A stretch of DNA of 64,000 nucleotides from Ustilago trichophora (lineage: Eukaryota; Basidiomycota; Ustilaginomycetes; Ustilaginales; Ustilaginaceae), in assembly GCA_900323505.1 (NCBI GenBank), contig OOIN01000005.1, positions 682,001 through 746,000 on the forward strand, written 5' to 3'. Below are positions 55,307-64,000 of this stretch, one piece after another. Under the pieces are notes generated by a model. That model saw nothing but the letters and a program-made list of their open reading frames with translations. It searched no databases and was not told the origin of the DNA. Every line of letters begins with the position of its first letter. Position 1 is the stretch's first letter. The position numbers and the translations under genes were made by a program.

Positions 55307-57052
55307 TTACTCGAGGCCAGCCTCGTTGGTGAACTCGATGTGCTTCTCGACTGTAGGAACAACGGGATAGTGGGAGCAGGCAGAGAGGCAAAAGTAGAAG
55401 TTGAGAAAAGTGAGTATTTGGTCTGTTGAGACTGGACAGCCGATGAATACCAAGAATCCTCATGCGTTGCAACTTACTATCGGCCTTTGTAACGGTTGGA
55501 CGCACAGCCTGGATGGCGCGCAAAAAGTCATTCATCACCAGCTTGGGTTCCAAGAGTTGCTCGCCTTCAATGTCGTCCCAGGTCATCTCCACGGCATCAG
55601 GGTCTCCAGGCGAGCATGGAGTGAGGAATTCCTTCATCTCCTCGACTTCGTCGTCGGCTGCGGCATCATCGCCATCCTGCTGAGCGGCATCGCCGTGTGC
55701 GCCAGTGTCGATATCGCCATTCTTGGCCTTTTCTTGCTGCTTCTTACGCTTTGCGGGGGCCATGACCTTTTTGAAGTGAGTTGCTCCCGTCACTTTTCGT
55801 ACTGGTTGCATGAGCGCATCTCGCACCAGGACGCTGATATCGGAACCAGAATAACCATCGGTCAAGGATGCCAGCTTGCGGTAGTCCTTGCTATCCAAAG
55901 CGCATGGAGTCTCTCCTACGTTGAGCTCAAACATGCGCTTCCTCGCCTCGAGGTCGGGGAGTGGAATGTAAATTCGCTTCTCGAATCGACGCTTGATGGC
56001 CAGATCAAGGGCCCACGGAATGTTGGTGGCGCCAAGTACAAGGACGCCCGTCTCGTCGTTGCCGACGCCATTCATCTGGACGAGGAACTCGGTCTTGATT
56101 CGCCTTGATGCTTCCGACTCTCCCTCTCCTCTTGTACCACAGAGAGAGTCGACCTCGTCAATGAAAATAATGGATGGCTTGGCCTCACGAGCCATTTGGA
56201 AGAGCTGCTTGACCAAACGTTCCGACTCTCCCATCCACTTGCTGACGAGATCCGAACTCGAGACACTGAAGAAGGTGGATTTGGCCTCAGTTGCGACGGC
56301 TTTGGCGAGGAACGATTTTCCGGTACCGGGTGGACCGTACATGAGGATACCGCGCCATGGGGTTCGCTTGCCAGTGAACATCTGTGGGAACTTGATGGGC
56401 AGGATGACGGCTTCTTTGAGCGCTTCCTTTGCTGTGTGTAGACCGGCAACATCGTCCCATCGTACGTTGGGCGTCTCTGAAAGAACTGCGCTTGACAAGC
56501 CTGCTCGCAACTTTTTGGTCTCTGGATCGACATCGTCATCTTCGCCATCCTTCTTGCCGCCGGTGCTGCCCCCGACACCCTTCTCAGCACCGTTTGCGCC
56601 TACTGCGGCTCTGTTGCGGTCTTCCGAGCTCTTGGCAAGGTGCTCCTTGAGCTTTTCGGCTCGGTCGAGGTACTCTGTAAACTTTTTGCGGATAAGATCT
56701 TTGAGCTTGTCATTCTTTTCGTCTATAGGGGCGTCAAGATGAGCACCGTTCATGGAAGTGACAAGCACAGACTGGGTCAGTATAAGCTGAAGCTCGAGCA
56801 TGTAGCCTTTTGAAGCAAAGAATCTTACACTTCATTGCCATCATAAAGTAGTCCAAGCTGTTCTGGTAGAGCTTGTACGCCTCTTGGTAGTTTTGCTTGA
56901 CGTCTTCATCGATGGCCTTTTGAACGATCTCAATCGCTTTCTGTAAAGTTGGATATGAGAAGAGAAAGAGACATAAGTACATGGCCTAAAAGAGGTTTAC
57001 GACCCTACGGATGGTCAAGTGAGCTTACATTTAAGAAGTCGGAGTTCGCCAT
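55307..57052 (-). CDS. VPS4: Vps4 AAA ATPase (ESCRT-III disassembly), four exons
   Basis: Minus-strand exons are 57052-57029, 56940-56829, 56722-55478 and 55350-55307, giving 474 aa. All introns have GTAAG donors and YAG acceptors (88, 106 and 127 nt). The joins restore [34 protein letters not shown] and [21 protein letters not shown], all typical of Vps4. An MIT domain lies at about 1-80. Walker A is GPPGTGKS (175-182) and Walker B is [10 protein letters not shown] (about 230-239). An SRH region and the Vps4 C-terminal helix follow. A Lys-rich then acidic insert (about 385-425, [26 protein letters not shown]) makes it longer than yeast Vps4 (437 aa). It recycles ESCRT-III at endosomes. Confidence 0.95.
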
Positions 57053-57857
57053 GATTGAATATATGTGATGATGTTGAGAAAGACAGATGGTAGATGAAGA
57101 GGTGTTGAGATCCAAATGCTGCCGTGAGAAGCGAAGTTGGATTTGCCCAGCACTGTCTGCCTTTGTCAGACCACGATTCTGGCCTACTGAGAGTGAGTGA
57201 GGTGTACTGTGGCTGATTCGGATGCTGTGCTGTGCTGCCAAGAAAGGATCGAGCTATGCAACAAGAATGCTGAGTATTGGCTACGCGAGTGAATGATGGA
57301 GATAGGACGGGGATAGAGAGGTGTTGGAGAGGTGTTGGAGAGAAAGGAAAGGGAGTTGGATTGAGAGCATCAATCTTGGGCCGCTCGTGGGTGTCTGTGC
57401 CTTGGCAAGGGTTCTGGCTCGCCTAGCGCTGCAGTACAGTACAGTACTGTACAGTGTGTGCCGCCATCTCAAAGTGTTGTGGAGTTAAATTCAAACAAGC
57501 GGAGGATAAGAAGGGGGTCGCGTCCTTAAGTGTTGCAGCTCCGTCGGTCAGCTCGATCTGAAATTCCAAATCGCAGCTCAGTCGTGGGACGGGCATCACA
57601 TCGGTGTGGTGCGTTTGGATCGGGCTAACGCTTGCCTCTCAAACCATCCTTCCGAGATCCGAGACAAGACCCCTCATCCTTACGTCCTCATCATAACCGA
57701 AAGGTCTTGAGGGAAGCTCTCAAACCCATCGTTCTCAGTTCATCAGACTACGACCAGCATCAATGGGCCCTCCGATGCTTGGGCACTTCTAACATCAATC
57801 CTAACGACCACCCACAGTCGGCTGTAGCTTGACGGCGGCAAAGCCACTTTGCCCAGC
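57053..57857. promoter_or_regulatory. Bidirectional upstream region of VPS4 and the Vps39-like gene
   Basis: 805 bp between head-to-head start codons of two endosomal trafficking genes. It includes a 14-bp palindrome GTACAGTACTGTAC at 57439-57452 with flanking CAGTACAGTA repeats. No TATA box recognised. Co-regulation is inferred from arrangement only. Confidence 0.5.
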
Positions 57858-60800
57858 ATGGCACCGCCTCACGGGCCACCCTTGCAAGAGCCTGTGCCTC
57901 CCTATGCCCTGGCACCGCTCCTGTTGCCCACTTTGCCGGCAGACGACAATGCAGACTCTTCCAATCCAGAATCACCTGCTGCTATCCAACGAAACGCGCA
58001 AAGATCTATTCGCTGCTCAGAGTCCGACGGCTCCTATCTTTACATTGGCACGTCCGACGGATTCATTCACTCTTTCCAGATCGCTTTTCCAAGATCAAGT
58101 ACCTCAATAGCCCAGTTCCCCAGCTACAGCCTCAGATTCAGCCGCTCCATATCCAACAATGCCAAGCCTGTCGAAAGAATCGTTCTTCTACGGCCATTCA
58201 ATTCTGCTGCTGTCCTATGCGAAGGCGTCGTCAGCTTCTTCTCGCTTCCCGATTGGTCGCCAATACGAAGCCTACCCTCCACTAGAGCTGTCAGCACCAT
58301 CGTTCTTGATGATGAGGAATCAGAGCATGGATCTGGAGCCGATGCTGCCGGCATGATCAGTGTCTGCCTCGTGCGCCGCAAGAACATCGTCTTGGGCAAG
58401 ATCGGTGCAGATCCCAGATCCGGTCTTCTTTGGGCCACGGTCAAGGACATCCCTCTCCCTGGAGGTGCCATCTTCGCTCGCCGCTTTGCTGATGTCCTCT
58501 GTATTGCCAATGCCACTGAATACAGTCTCGTCAATCTGTCCTCGGGACACATCACTCAGCTCCACCTACCCATCAGTCAGACCGGCGAGTCGCCCTCGGC
58601 CCAGGTGCGGCCCAGCATCGTCACCGTACCGGTACAGGCCTCCAACAAAGCCAGAGAAGGAAGCGTTTCACCTGTCGTCGATCGTTCTGCCTCCACCTCC
58701 TTGGCCCCGGTCAGATGCGAGTTTCTCGTCACGTCGCACAGCGGAGCCATTACTCTTGGCGTCTTTGTCAAGCCGTCGGGCGAGCCGGCACCGAAGCTGC
58801 TCGAATGGCCGTCCCATCCTCGCTCTGTAACCTACGATGGCAACTATCTCGTCTCTCTACTCCGAAATGACACCATCGAGATCCACGGCCTCGGCCACGA
58901 CTTTGTCGAAAAGGTCCAGACGCTTCAGCTTCCCCCTGGCCTGGATCCACGATTCCTCCAATCGGTTCAAGATCCAACTTCTACGTTCCATCGTAAGGCT
59001 GCGGACATGGCAGAGGGAGAAGTTTCTGCCAGCAACGATTTGGACATTGTTAAAGTGTCGCTCAATCAACTCGACGATCCTGATGCGCCAGTGATGCGGC
59101 GTGCATCCGAGCACGCATCCGAATCCTCCTCATCGCCACCCCAAATTCTCATTTGTGGAAGGAACTCAACCTCAGCCATTCAGCAGGACTCGCTTCTGAG
59201 CTGGACCTATCAACAATTGCATCGGAGCCGGCTCCGTAGTCTGCGGGACAGCTTGAATTCATTTCGAGTGGGCCGACCCTCACAGAAAGAGGGCCATGAT
59301 TCTGTGCGTGCCTCTCTCGAGTCATCAATAGCACATGCACTGCTCGGCATCGAGCTGCTGTATCGAACAGACTTCTCAACAGCCTCTGAGGTCTTGCGCA
59401 ACGCAAATCTCGACCCGCGGCTCTTGCTCGCTCTCTACCCGTCTCTCAAGCATGAATCTCAGAAGGACCAAGAGGCTGTCATACCAGCCCTCGTGCTGCC
59501 CAATCTCGAGAAATTGAAGCACAAGGGTCAAGATCGGCTGCAGAGCATAGACGAACTCGTCACCGCGAATCTGACGCTCAACTACTCGCCGCCCTTGAAC
59601 CTCGAGACAGATAAGACACTCGACCTGCTTAAAAAGGATCTATTGCGACGGTCTGATGCTGTGCTGCGCGTTCTGTTGGAAGATTGGCGCGAGAGTAGTG
59701 TCGCTGCAGCCAGTACAGCCGAGTCTAGCTCCCGTCTCTGGGCTGGCTCGTTCATGGACGAGCAGATGCTGGCCAATGTCAACAGCTGCGTTGATTCGGC
59801 GTACCTTCAATTGATTGCTCAGCAGCGCGGCGTAGCCGAACCAGGCAGAGCTTCGGTCGAAGAAGAGCTTGGCTCCTTCTTGGGTTCAAAACACGCATGC
59901 GAGTCGTCATTAGTAGAAAAGGTCCTACAGGAAAAGCGGTACCTTCGCCTACTCGCGGAGCATCACGAACACGCTGGCAAGATCGAAGAGGCATTGAAGA
60001 TCTGGACCGCCTTGATTGATGGCGAGATGACCGATGCCTTCAAAGAGAGGATACATGTTCCTGCAGCTTTGTCGAAGGTGGCGGCTTTGCTCAGTGAGCA
60101 GACTGATCCGAATCTGCTCTCCAGCTACGGAAGGTGGCTGATAAGAAGAGACCCTGAAGCTGGCATCCGCATTCTTACCAAGCAGACCGCGATATTCACA
60201 CCTGACACATCCAAGAAGTCGACATCGCGGACCAAGGCACAAGAGCTGGAAGCCATTCAAGCACAAAAGGCGACCATTGACGAGCTGCGCGACATTGATG
60301 CAGAGGCAGCAACAAAGTATCTTGAGGTGGTGGCGCTGTCGACCGCCAAGGTACAAGATGAGCAGATGCATCGCGAGTTAGCTGCAGCGTTATTGCATCG
60401 CGTGGGCCAACATCTCAAGGAGGATGACTATCGCGAAAAGATGGAGACCGTAGCGCACGAGTACGCTGTTGGATCTTATGCCGAGTCGTTCTTTGCGCAT
60501 CTTGCGCTGGCAAGCAGTGGATCACGTAAAGATATGGACCGGCTCAAGCTGGCAATGCTGCTGCAAGGCTCTACGGTGCTCGAATACGAATCGCTGCTGG
60601 AGACAATCACGCCACTCGAAACTCTGGTGTACGAGAAAGCGATCATCCTGGGCAAGCTTGGGCGTGACGGAGAAGCTCTGTCTTTACTTGCAATCGATCT
60701 GCGGGATGCCAACAGTGCGGAAGCGTACTGCTCGCAAGATGGAGAGGTGCTCTCACCTATGCTTGCCAATTCGATTGCTGAAGATCACGAGGCGCTCCGG

Positions 60801-61457
60801 CCATTTGCAGCGATGCTGAGTCGCACGTATGCACAGCGTGTCAAGGCGCAAGCCAAGGCCACGACTCAACGGGAGCTTTGGGGTGTGCAGCGCAAAGAGG
60901 AGCTACTGAAGCAATTACTCTCGGTCTACATGGCGAACGGCGCTCAAGAGAAATTCCGCATCGCAACGGCGCATCTGCTCAACACACAAGCATTGCATCT
61001 GGACAATCGAGAGGTGCTCGAGTTGGTGCCCAAAGACTGGCCGCTGCAAACGCTCGAGACCTTCTTGACGCAAAGCCTCCGTCGACAGCTTCATCGTAAG
61101 CGCGAGCTGCAGATGCTGCGTAGCATCGCCAAGTGTCGAAACTTGGATGTGGCAGAGGATCTATGGGCGAGACAGCGTGCGATGGGCGGGATTCTTCAGG
61201 ACGACGAGATGGAGGCTAGTCATGGTGATCGTGGCGGGGACGGAGCCGGGGACGAGGAAGAGCCGCGCTACGTGGACTGGAAAGAGGGCGACATGGCCAA
61301 GCTGGGCGAGAAGAAGGAGAAACAGCAGCAGCCAGTGATGGCGAACGATGCTGTCTTTGCGAAGGAAGCGAGGATCGACAGCGTACAAGCAGATTACGAA
61401 ATACACCAGTCCAACATTGTTCATGCTCAAGTGGACGATGTCGACGACCTGACCTAG
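57858..61457 (+). CDS. CNH-domain tethering subunit, Vps39/Vps3 (TGFBRAP1) type
   Basis: A single exon of 1199 aa from MAPPHGPPLQEPVPP, the first ATG of the frame. The N-terminal CNH (beta-propeller) domain covers about 45-340 (DGSYLYIGTSDGFIHSFQI, RPFNSAAVLCEGVVSFFSLP, VTYDGNYLVSLLRNDTIEI). Then come the Vps39-type region 1 (HALLGIELLYRTDFSTASEV), clathrin-heavy-chain-like helical repeats (ALLLHRVGQHLKEDDYREKM area), and the C-terminal Vps39 region 2 (LVPKDWPLQTLETFLTQSLR). The tail is acidic and lacks a RING-type zinc finger. These proteins bind Rab GTPases in HOPS (Vps39) or CORVET (Vps3). The missing RING and the tail favour the Vps3/TGFBRAP1 side, but I cannot decide. Confidence 0.82.
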   Translation: MAPPHGPPLQEPVPPYALAPLLLPTLPADDNADSSNPESPAAIQRNAQRSIRCSESDGSYLYIGTSDGFIHSFQIAFPRSSTSIAQFPSYSLRFSRSISNNAKPVERIVLLRPFNSAAVLCEGVVSFFSLPDWSPIRSLPSTRAVSTIVLDDEESEHGSGADAAGMISVCLVRRKNIVLGKIGADPRSGLLWATVKDIPLPGGAIFARRFADVLCIANATEYSLVNLSSGHITQLHLPISQTGESPSAQVRPSIVTVPVQASNKAREGSVSPVVDRSASTSLAPVRCEFLVTSHSGAITLGVFVKPSGEPAPKLLEWPSHPRSVTYDGNYLVSLLRNDTIEIHGLGHDFVEKVQTLQLPPGLDPRFLQSVQDPTSTFHRKAADMAEGEVSASNDLDIVKVSLNQLDDPDAPVMRRASEHASESSSSPPQILICGRNSTSAIQQDSLLSWTYQQLHRSRLRSLRDSLNSFRVGRPSQKEGHDSVRASLESSIAHALLGIELLYRTDFSTASEVLRNANLDPRLLLALYPSLKHESQKDQEAVIPALVLPNLEKLKHKGQDRLQSIDELVTANLTLNYSPPLNLETDKTLDLLKKDLLRRSDAVLRVLLEDWRESSVAAASTAESSSRLWAGSFMDEQMLANVNSCVDSAYLQLIAQQRGVAEPGRASVEEELGSFLGSKHACESSLVEKVLQEKRYLRLLAEHHEHAGKIEEALKIWTALIDGEMTDAFKERIHVPAALSKVAALLSEQTDPNLLSSYGRWLIRRDPEAGIRILTKQTAIFTPDTSKKSTSRTKAQELEAIQAQKATIDELRDIDAEAATKYLEVVALSTAKVQDEQMHRELAAALLHRVGQHLKEDDYREKMETVAHEYAVGSYAESFFAHLALASSGSRKDMDRLKLAMLLQGSTVLEYESLLETITPLETLVYEKAIILGKLGRDGEALSLLAIDLRDANSAEAYCSQDGEVLSPMLANSIAEDHEALRPFAAMLSRTYAQRVKAQAKATTQRELWGVQRKEELLKQLLSVYMANGAQEKFRIATAHLLNTQALHLDNREVLELVPKDWPLQTLETFLTQSLRRQLHRKRELQMLRSIAKCRNLDVAEDLWARQRAMGGILQDDEMEASHGDRGGDGAGDEEEPRYVDWKEGDMAKLGEKKEKQQQPVMANDAVFAKEARIDSVQADYEIHQSNIVHAQVDDVDDLT

Positions 61458-62334
61458 TCTGCTATTAATATCAATATGCAATGCCATCTCATCTTCTTTG
61501 TGCCCTAAAAAGCATGTCGAGCCCATTATGATTGAGTTTGTGTGAGCATCTTGTGGCTTAAAAATTCTGTTAACCCCCTTTTTTTTCTGCAACATTTTCT
61601 TGCCGCACCAGCCACACGGACTTGTCGTAGGCTGAGACAAACAACACGCGAAAAAGAAAAAGGTTTGTTTGAATCATGATAGGGTCCACAACACGTCCAA
61701 TGTTGCGCACGCCAAAGCGTCATCGTTGACACTGGTTGTGCTGCTGAGTGATACAAAGTTGCGCGGCAACCTAAGCCTGTGCAATCTCGACACCGCCTTG
61801 TCCAAAGCCTTCAAGCACACCTTGCATTGTCGGCCCTCTAGCCGATCCGCCCTGCTTTGAAGCCCAAAAAGCATACAATTGGAGCGTGTGATCTCTGAAA
61901 GTGGTTCCAGCCCTGTCAAAAGCTTAACTGGCAAATCAGAAGAAGAGGCGTGTGAAATGCACGGTCGCATCACACTCTGAAATCGTTGCCCGAGGTGTCG
62001 CTTTGGCTTGTCTTGCTTCGGCTGTATGTGCTGTCTCTTCTGCCTGCCCAGTCTCAACAGAGTGACGTTCAAAGAAGCTCACAATCACCCCTGTCCCTGC
62101 TCGCCGCTTAGCCCGACTGAACTGGCTCGTGCAGAGTGGCGGCTAAGTTAACGCTTTGCGAACCAACACTCTCTTTCGCTGCTGGCTGGCGCGATGTCCT
62201 AGGGTTGGTCTGCTTCTTATCGGCGTAGCCATGACTCTGCTCCCGACCATCATCTCCACGACCCAAATCAGCCTCAGCCGGCTTCGACCCGTTCAAATTT
62301 TACCGAGTCTTCTAGCTACTGTCACAGCGCCATC
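61458..62334. other. Intergenic region before the NTF2-like membrane protein gene
   Basis: About 880 bp, no supported gene. It includes a T-rich tract at 61579-61586 in the 3' flank of the Vps39-like gene and CT-rich promoter sequence near 62230-62334. Confidence 0.45.
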
Positions 62335-63747
62335 ATGAATGCGTCCAACGCCGACCAACAGATCAAGCGTGAGTACAAGAACTGCCACAGCATAGCCGAT
62401 TCACTGCAGTGTAGGGAAGCAAACAATCATATCGATCCACTGACGCTTTTCGACTTTGACTCCATGAATGCTGTCTTCTCTTGCACAGAGGTGGTCCGCG
62501 ACTTGCTCTCCAGGGACCCTGTACAGTTCAACTCGACAATCAATGCCCACTTTGCCTCGAGCTGCATATACCAAGGTCGCGGCTTGAAGATCTCCGGTGC
62601 TAGCCAGGTCAAGCACGCAGCCTATCTCCTTAACGTCCTCGACTTTGGCTCTCCCGCTCAGATCACCGACCACGACATTCGCTGGGATTCGGCTGGCACG
62701 ACTGCCATTGTCAAAGCCACTCGTCATGTCCGACCGGTCTTCTTCCCGCTCTTCCAGTTCGCGGTGCCAACAAAAGTCGTACTCAGCTTCAACGCCGAGG
62801 AAGGCGCCAAAGACACGCTTTTCTGCACGCAGTGGAAGGATGAGTGGCCCCTTGAGCAGCTTATTCAAGCCGTGCCTTTGGTTCGATCGCTCTACAGCTC
62901 GCTTCTGGTACCTCTACTCACAGTGGTTTTCCTTTGGGCATCAAACATCGCCTTTTGGCTCCACTCCAAGGTCGAGTTTGTCGAGCACAGATATGCCAGA
63001 GACGCAACCGAGGTCTATCGCCAGAAGGTGGAGCCCCGTCTGCCTCCCAGCCTTGTCAAGGGTTTCGATGCCGGTGTTCACGCAGCCGAACTCGTGGGCC
63101 AGCATAGCGTCCACATTGTCTCGCGTGCCTCGCATGGACCGCTGAGGGCCCTGGAAGAGCTCGCTCGCACGGCCACGGTGGTCATCAACCTCGCCCTGCC
63201 TCAGCAGCTCCAGATCCCATATCCTTCCGTCTTCGCCGACCATGCCCACACTGCTCCTGCCAAACATCAAAAGCCCGACGCAGTGCAGAGTTTATCGGCC
63301 AAGAAGAACCAGGAGAAGCCCCAAGACAAGCCTACCGCACTCTCAAAATCGGACAAGACCGAAGGCGATGGCTCTCAGTCGCCTCGCAAGAAAGTTTCTG
63401 GCTCTCCTCACGTCGACACTGACACGCACAAACAGACCACTTCCCAAAAGGATGAGTCCGCCATCAACGACGATTTGGCTGAAGATCGCAAGCGCAAGGC
63501 CGAGTCCAGCCCTGCTACTGAAGAGCCTCGCCATGCCACAGTCGTCGTCGGCCCCGCGGAGGATGGTTCACAGCCTCAAGCTAAAGAGATTGACGTAGTC
63601 ACTCAGCAGGTGACTGAGAAGCCCGCCGTCGAGTCGGCCAAGCAATCGCTCTATGATGTGCTCAAGAAAGATGATCAACTTCCTGGCGGCAGTAACGGAA
63701 AGAAGTCGGGTGGTAAGAAAAAGGGTAAGAACAGTGGCCGCAAGTGA
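62335..63747 (+). CDS. Membrane protein with an NTF2/SigF-like region, two exons
   Basis: Exons 62335-62368 and 62489-63747 give 430 aa (MNASNADQQIK-QVVRDLLSR). The intron is GTGAGT..CACAG, 120 nt. It contains no stop and is a multiple of three, so unspliced mRNA would also be coding (470 aa). After the first 12 residues comes a region resembling fungal SigF/NTF2-like domains (FNSTINAHFASSCIYQGRG, VKATRHVRPVFFPLFQF). A hydrophobic segment LYSSLLVPLLTVVFLWASNI may be one or two membrane helices. A polar, Lys-rich tail ends NGKKSGGKKKGKNSGRK. Family assignment is by pattern memory and moderate. Function unknown. Confidence 0.7.
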   Translation: MNASNADQQIKREYKNCHSIADSLQCREANNHIDPLTLFDFDSMNAVFSCTEVVRDLLSRDPVQFNSTINAHFASSCIYQGRGLKISGASQVKHAAYLLNVLDFGSPAQITDHDIRWDSAGTTAIVKATRHVRPVFFPLFQFAVPTKVVLSFNAEEGAKDTLFCTQWKDEWPLEQLIQAVPLVRSLYSSLLVPLLTVVFLWASNIAFWLHSKVEFVEHRYARDATEVYRQKVEPRLPPSLVKGFDAGVHAAELVGQHSVHIVSRASHGPLRALEELARTATVVINLALPQQLQIPYPSVFADHAHTAPAKHQKPDAVQSLSAKKNQEKPQDKPTALSKSDKTEGDGSQSPRKKVSGSPHVDTDTHKQTTSQKDESAINDDLAEDRKRKAESSPATEEPRHATVVVGPAEDGSQPQAKEIDVVTQQVTEKPAVESAKQSLYDVLKKDDQLPGGSNGKKSGGKKKGKNSGRK

Positions 63748-64000
63748 GACCAACCCCAATCCTCTTCTTACGCCCCACAAGACAACATCAATGTACTGAA
63801 TGGTGTTTTCTGCTCAGCGGCAGTCAAGTATAGCTCCCACGGGAGTTACTCATTGACTGCCTTCCCCAAAAATAGGTATTGAGTTCCCAATCCTCCATTT
63901 TGCATCGTACCATTATCAAGTCAAGCATGAAAGTTCGCAATTCACTCATCATTCTCACTCTCGATGTCTCTCAGTTGTGTCCTTTGTTGCGTATGTGCTC
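63748..64000. other. 3' flank, with an imperfect hairpin
   Basis: No gene. GGCAGTCAA (63819-63827) pairs with TTGACTGCC (63853-63861) around an inner CTCCC/GGGAG stem. Too short to interpret as a defined element. Confidence 0.4.

Overview
The window looks like nuclear DNA of a basidiomycete smut fungus (Ustilaginales: Ustilago / Sporisorium / Pseudozyma / Moesziomyces group). The evidence is a compact gene layout on both strands, mostly intronless or few-intron genes with short GTRAGT..YAG introns (about 70-300 nt), C-ending codon preference, an APSES regulator of the StuA/Ust1 type, and a lipase of the Candida antarctica lipase A family. I see no prokaryotic operon, CRISPR, rRNA or convincing tRNA. 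Splice sites were deduced by eye from consensus ends, reading frame and family conservation.

Layout. 1-1.85 kb: no sure gene. 1.85-2.9 kb: Rab11-type GTPase (3 exons). 3.7-9.7 kb: Blm10/PA200 proteasome activator, convergent with a GLUT-type MFS transporter (9.8-11.6 kb, minus), which is divergent from an Mtc1/DUF5427-like gene (11.9-13.5 kb). 13.7-14.1 kb: a tiny three-exon 56-aa gene. 15.6-17.0 kb: CalA-type lipase without a visible signal peptide. 17-21.3 kb: largely empty, ending in the TATA promoter of a second sugar transporter (21.3-23.0 kb). 23.6-23.8 kb: a perfect 47-bp inverted repeat beside a CA microsatellite. 24.0-29.7 kb: a 1907-aa low-complexity protein (minus). 30.8-34 kb: Csn12/Thp1-like PCI protein and a Bud21/Utp16-like nucleolar protein, convergent. 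34.4-37.9 kb: Rxt2-like Rpd3L subunit. 38-43.1 kb: gene-poor, microsatellite-rich upstream region of the APSES regulator (43.1-45.0 kb).

45.9-47.5 kb: a complete Tc1/mariner-like transposon with 12-bp terminal inverted repeats and TA duplications. It sits inside a diverged repeat whose unoccupied copy lies about 600 bp downstream. 48.7-50.7 kb: Ysc84/Lsb3 SH3 protein. 51.8-54.7 kb: Mtr10/transportin-3 karyopherin. 55.3-57.1 kb: Vps4 AAA ATPase (4 exons), head-to-head with a Vps39/Vps3-like CNH tethering subunit (57.9-61.5 kb). 62.3-63.7 kb: a membrane protein with an NTF2/SigF-like region and a first intron that is in frame and open.

Functionally this is mostly a housekeeping region (endosomal trafficking: Rab11, Vps4, Vps39-like, Ysc84; proteasome, nuclear import, ribosome biogenesis, chromatin) with one developmental regulator and one young-looking transposon. 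I found no convincing new multigene system. The most informative structures are the transposon with its paralogous empty site, the long inverted repeat, and the ATG-free leader of the APSES gene.
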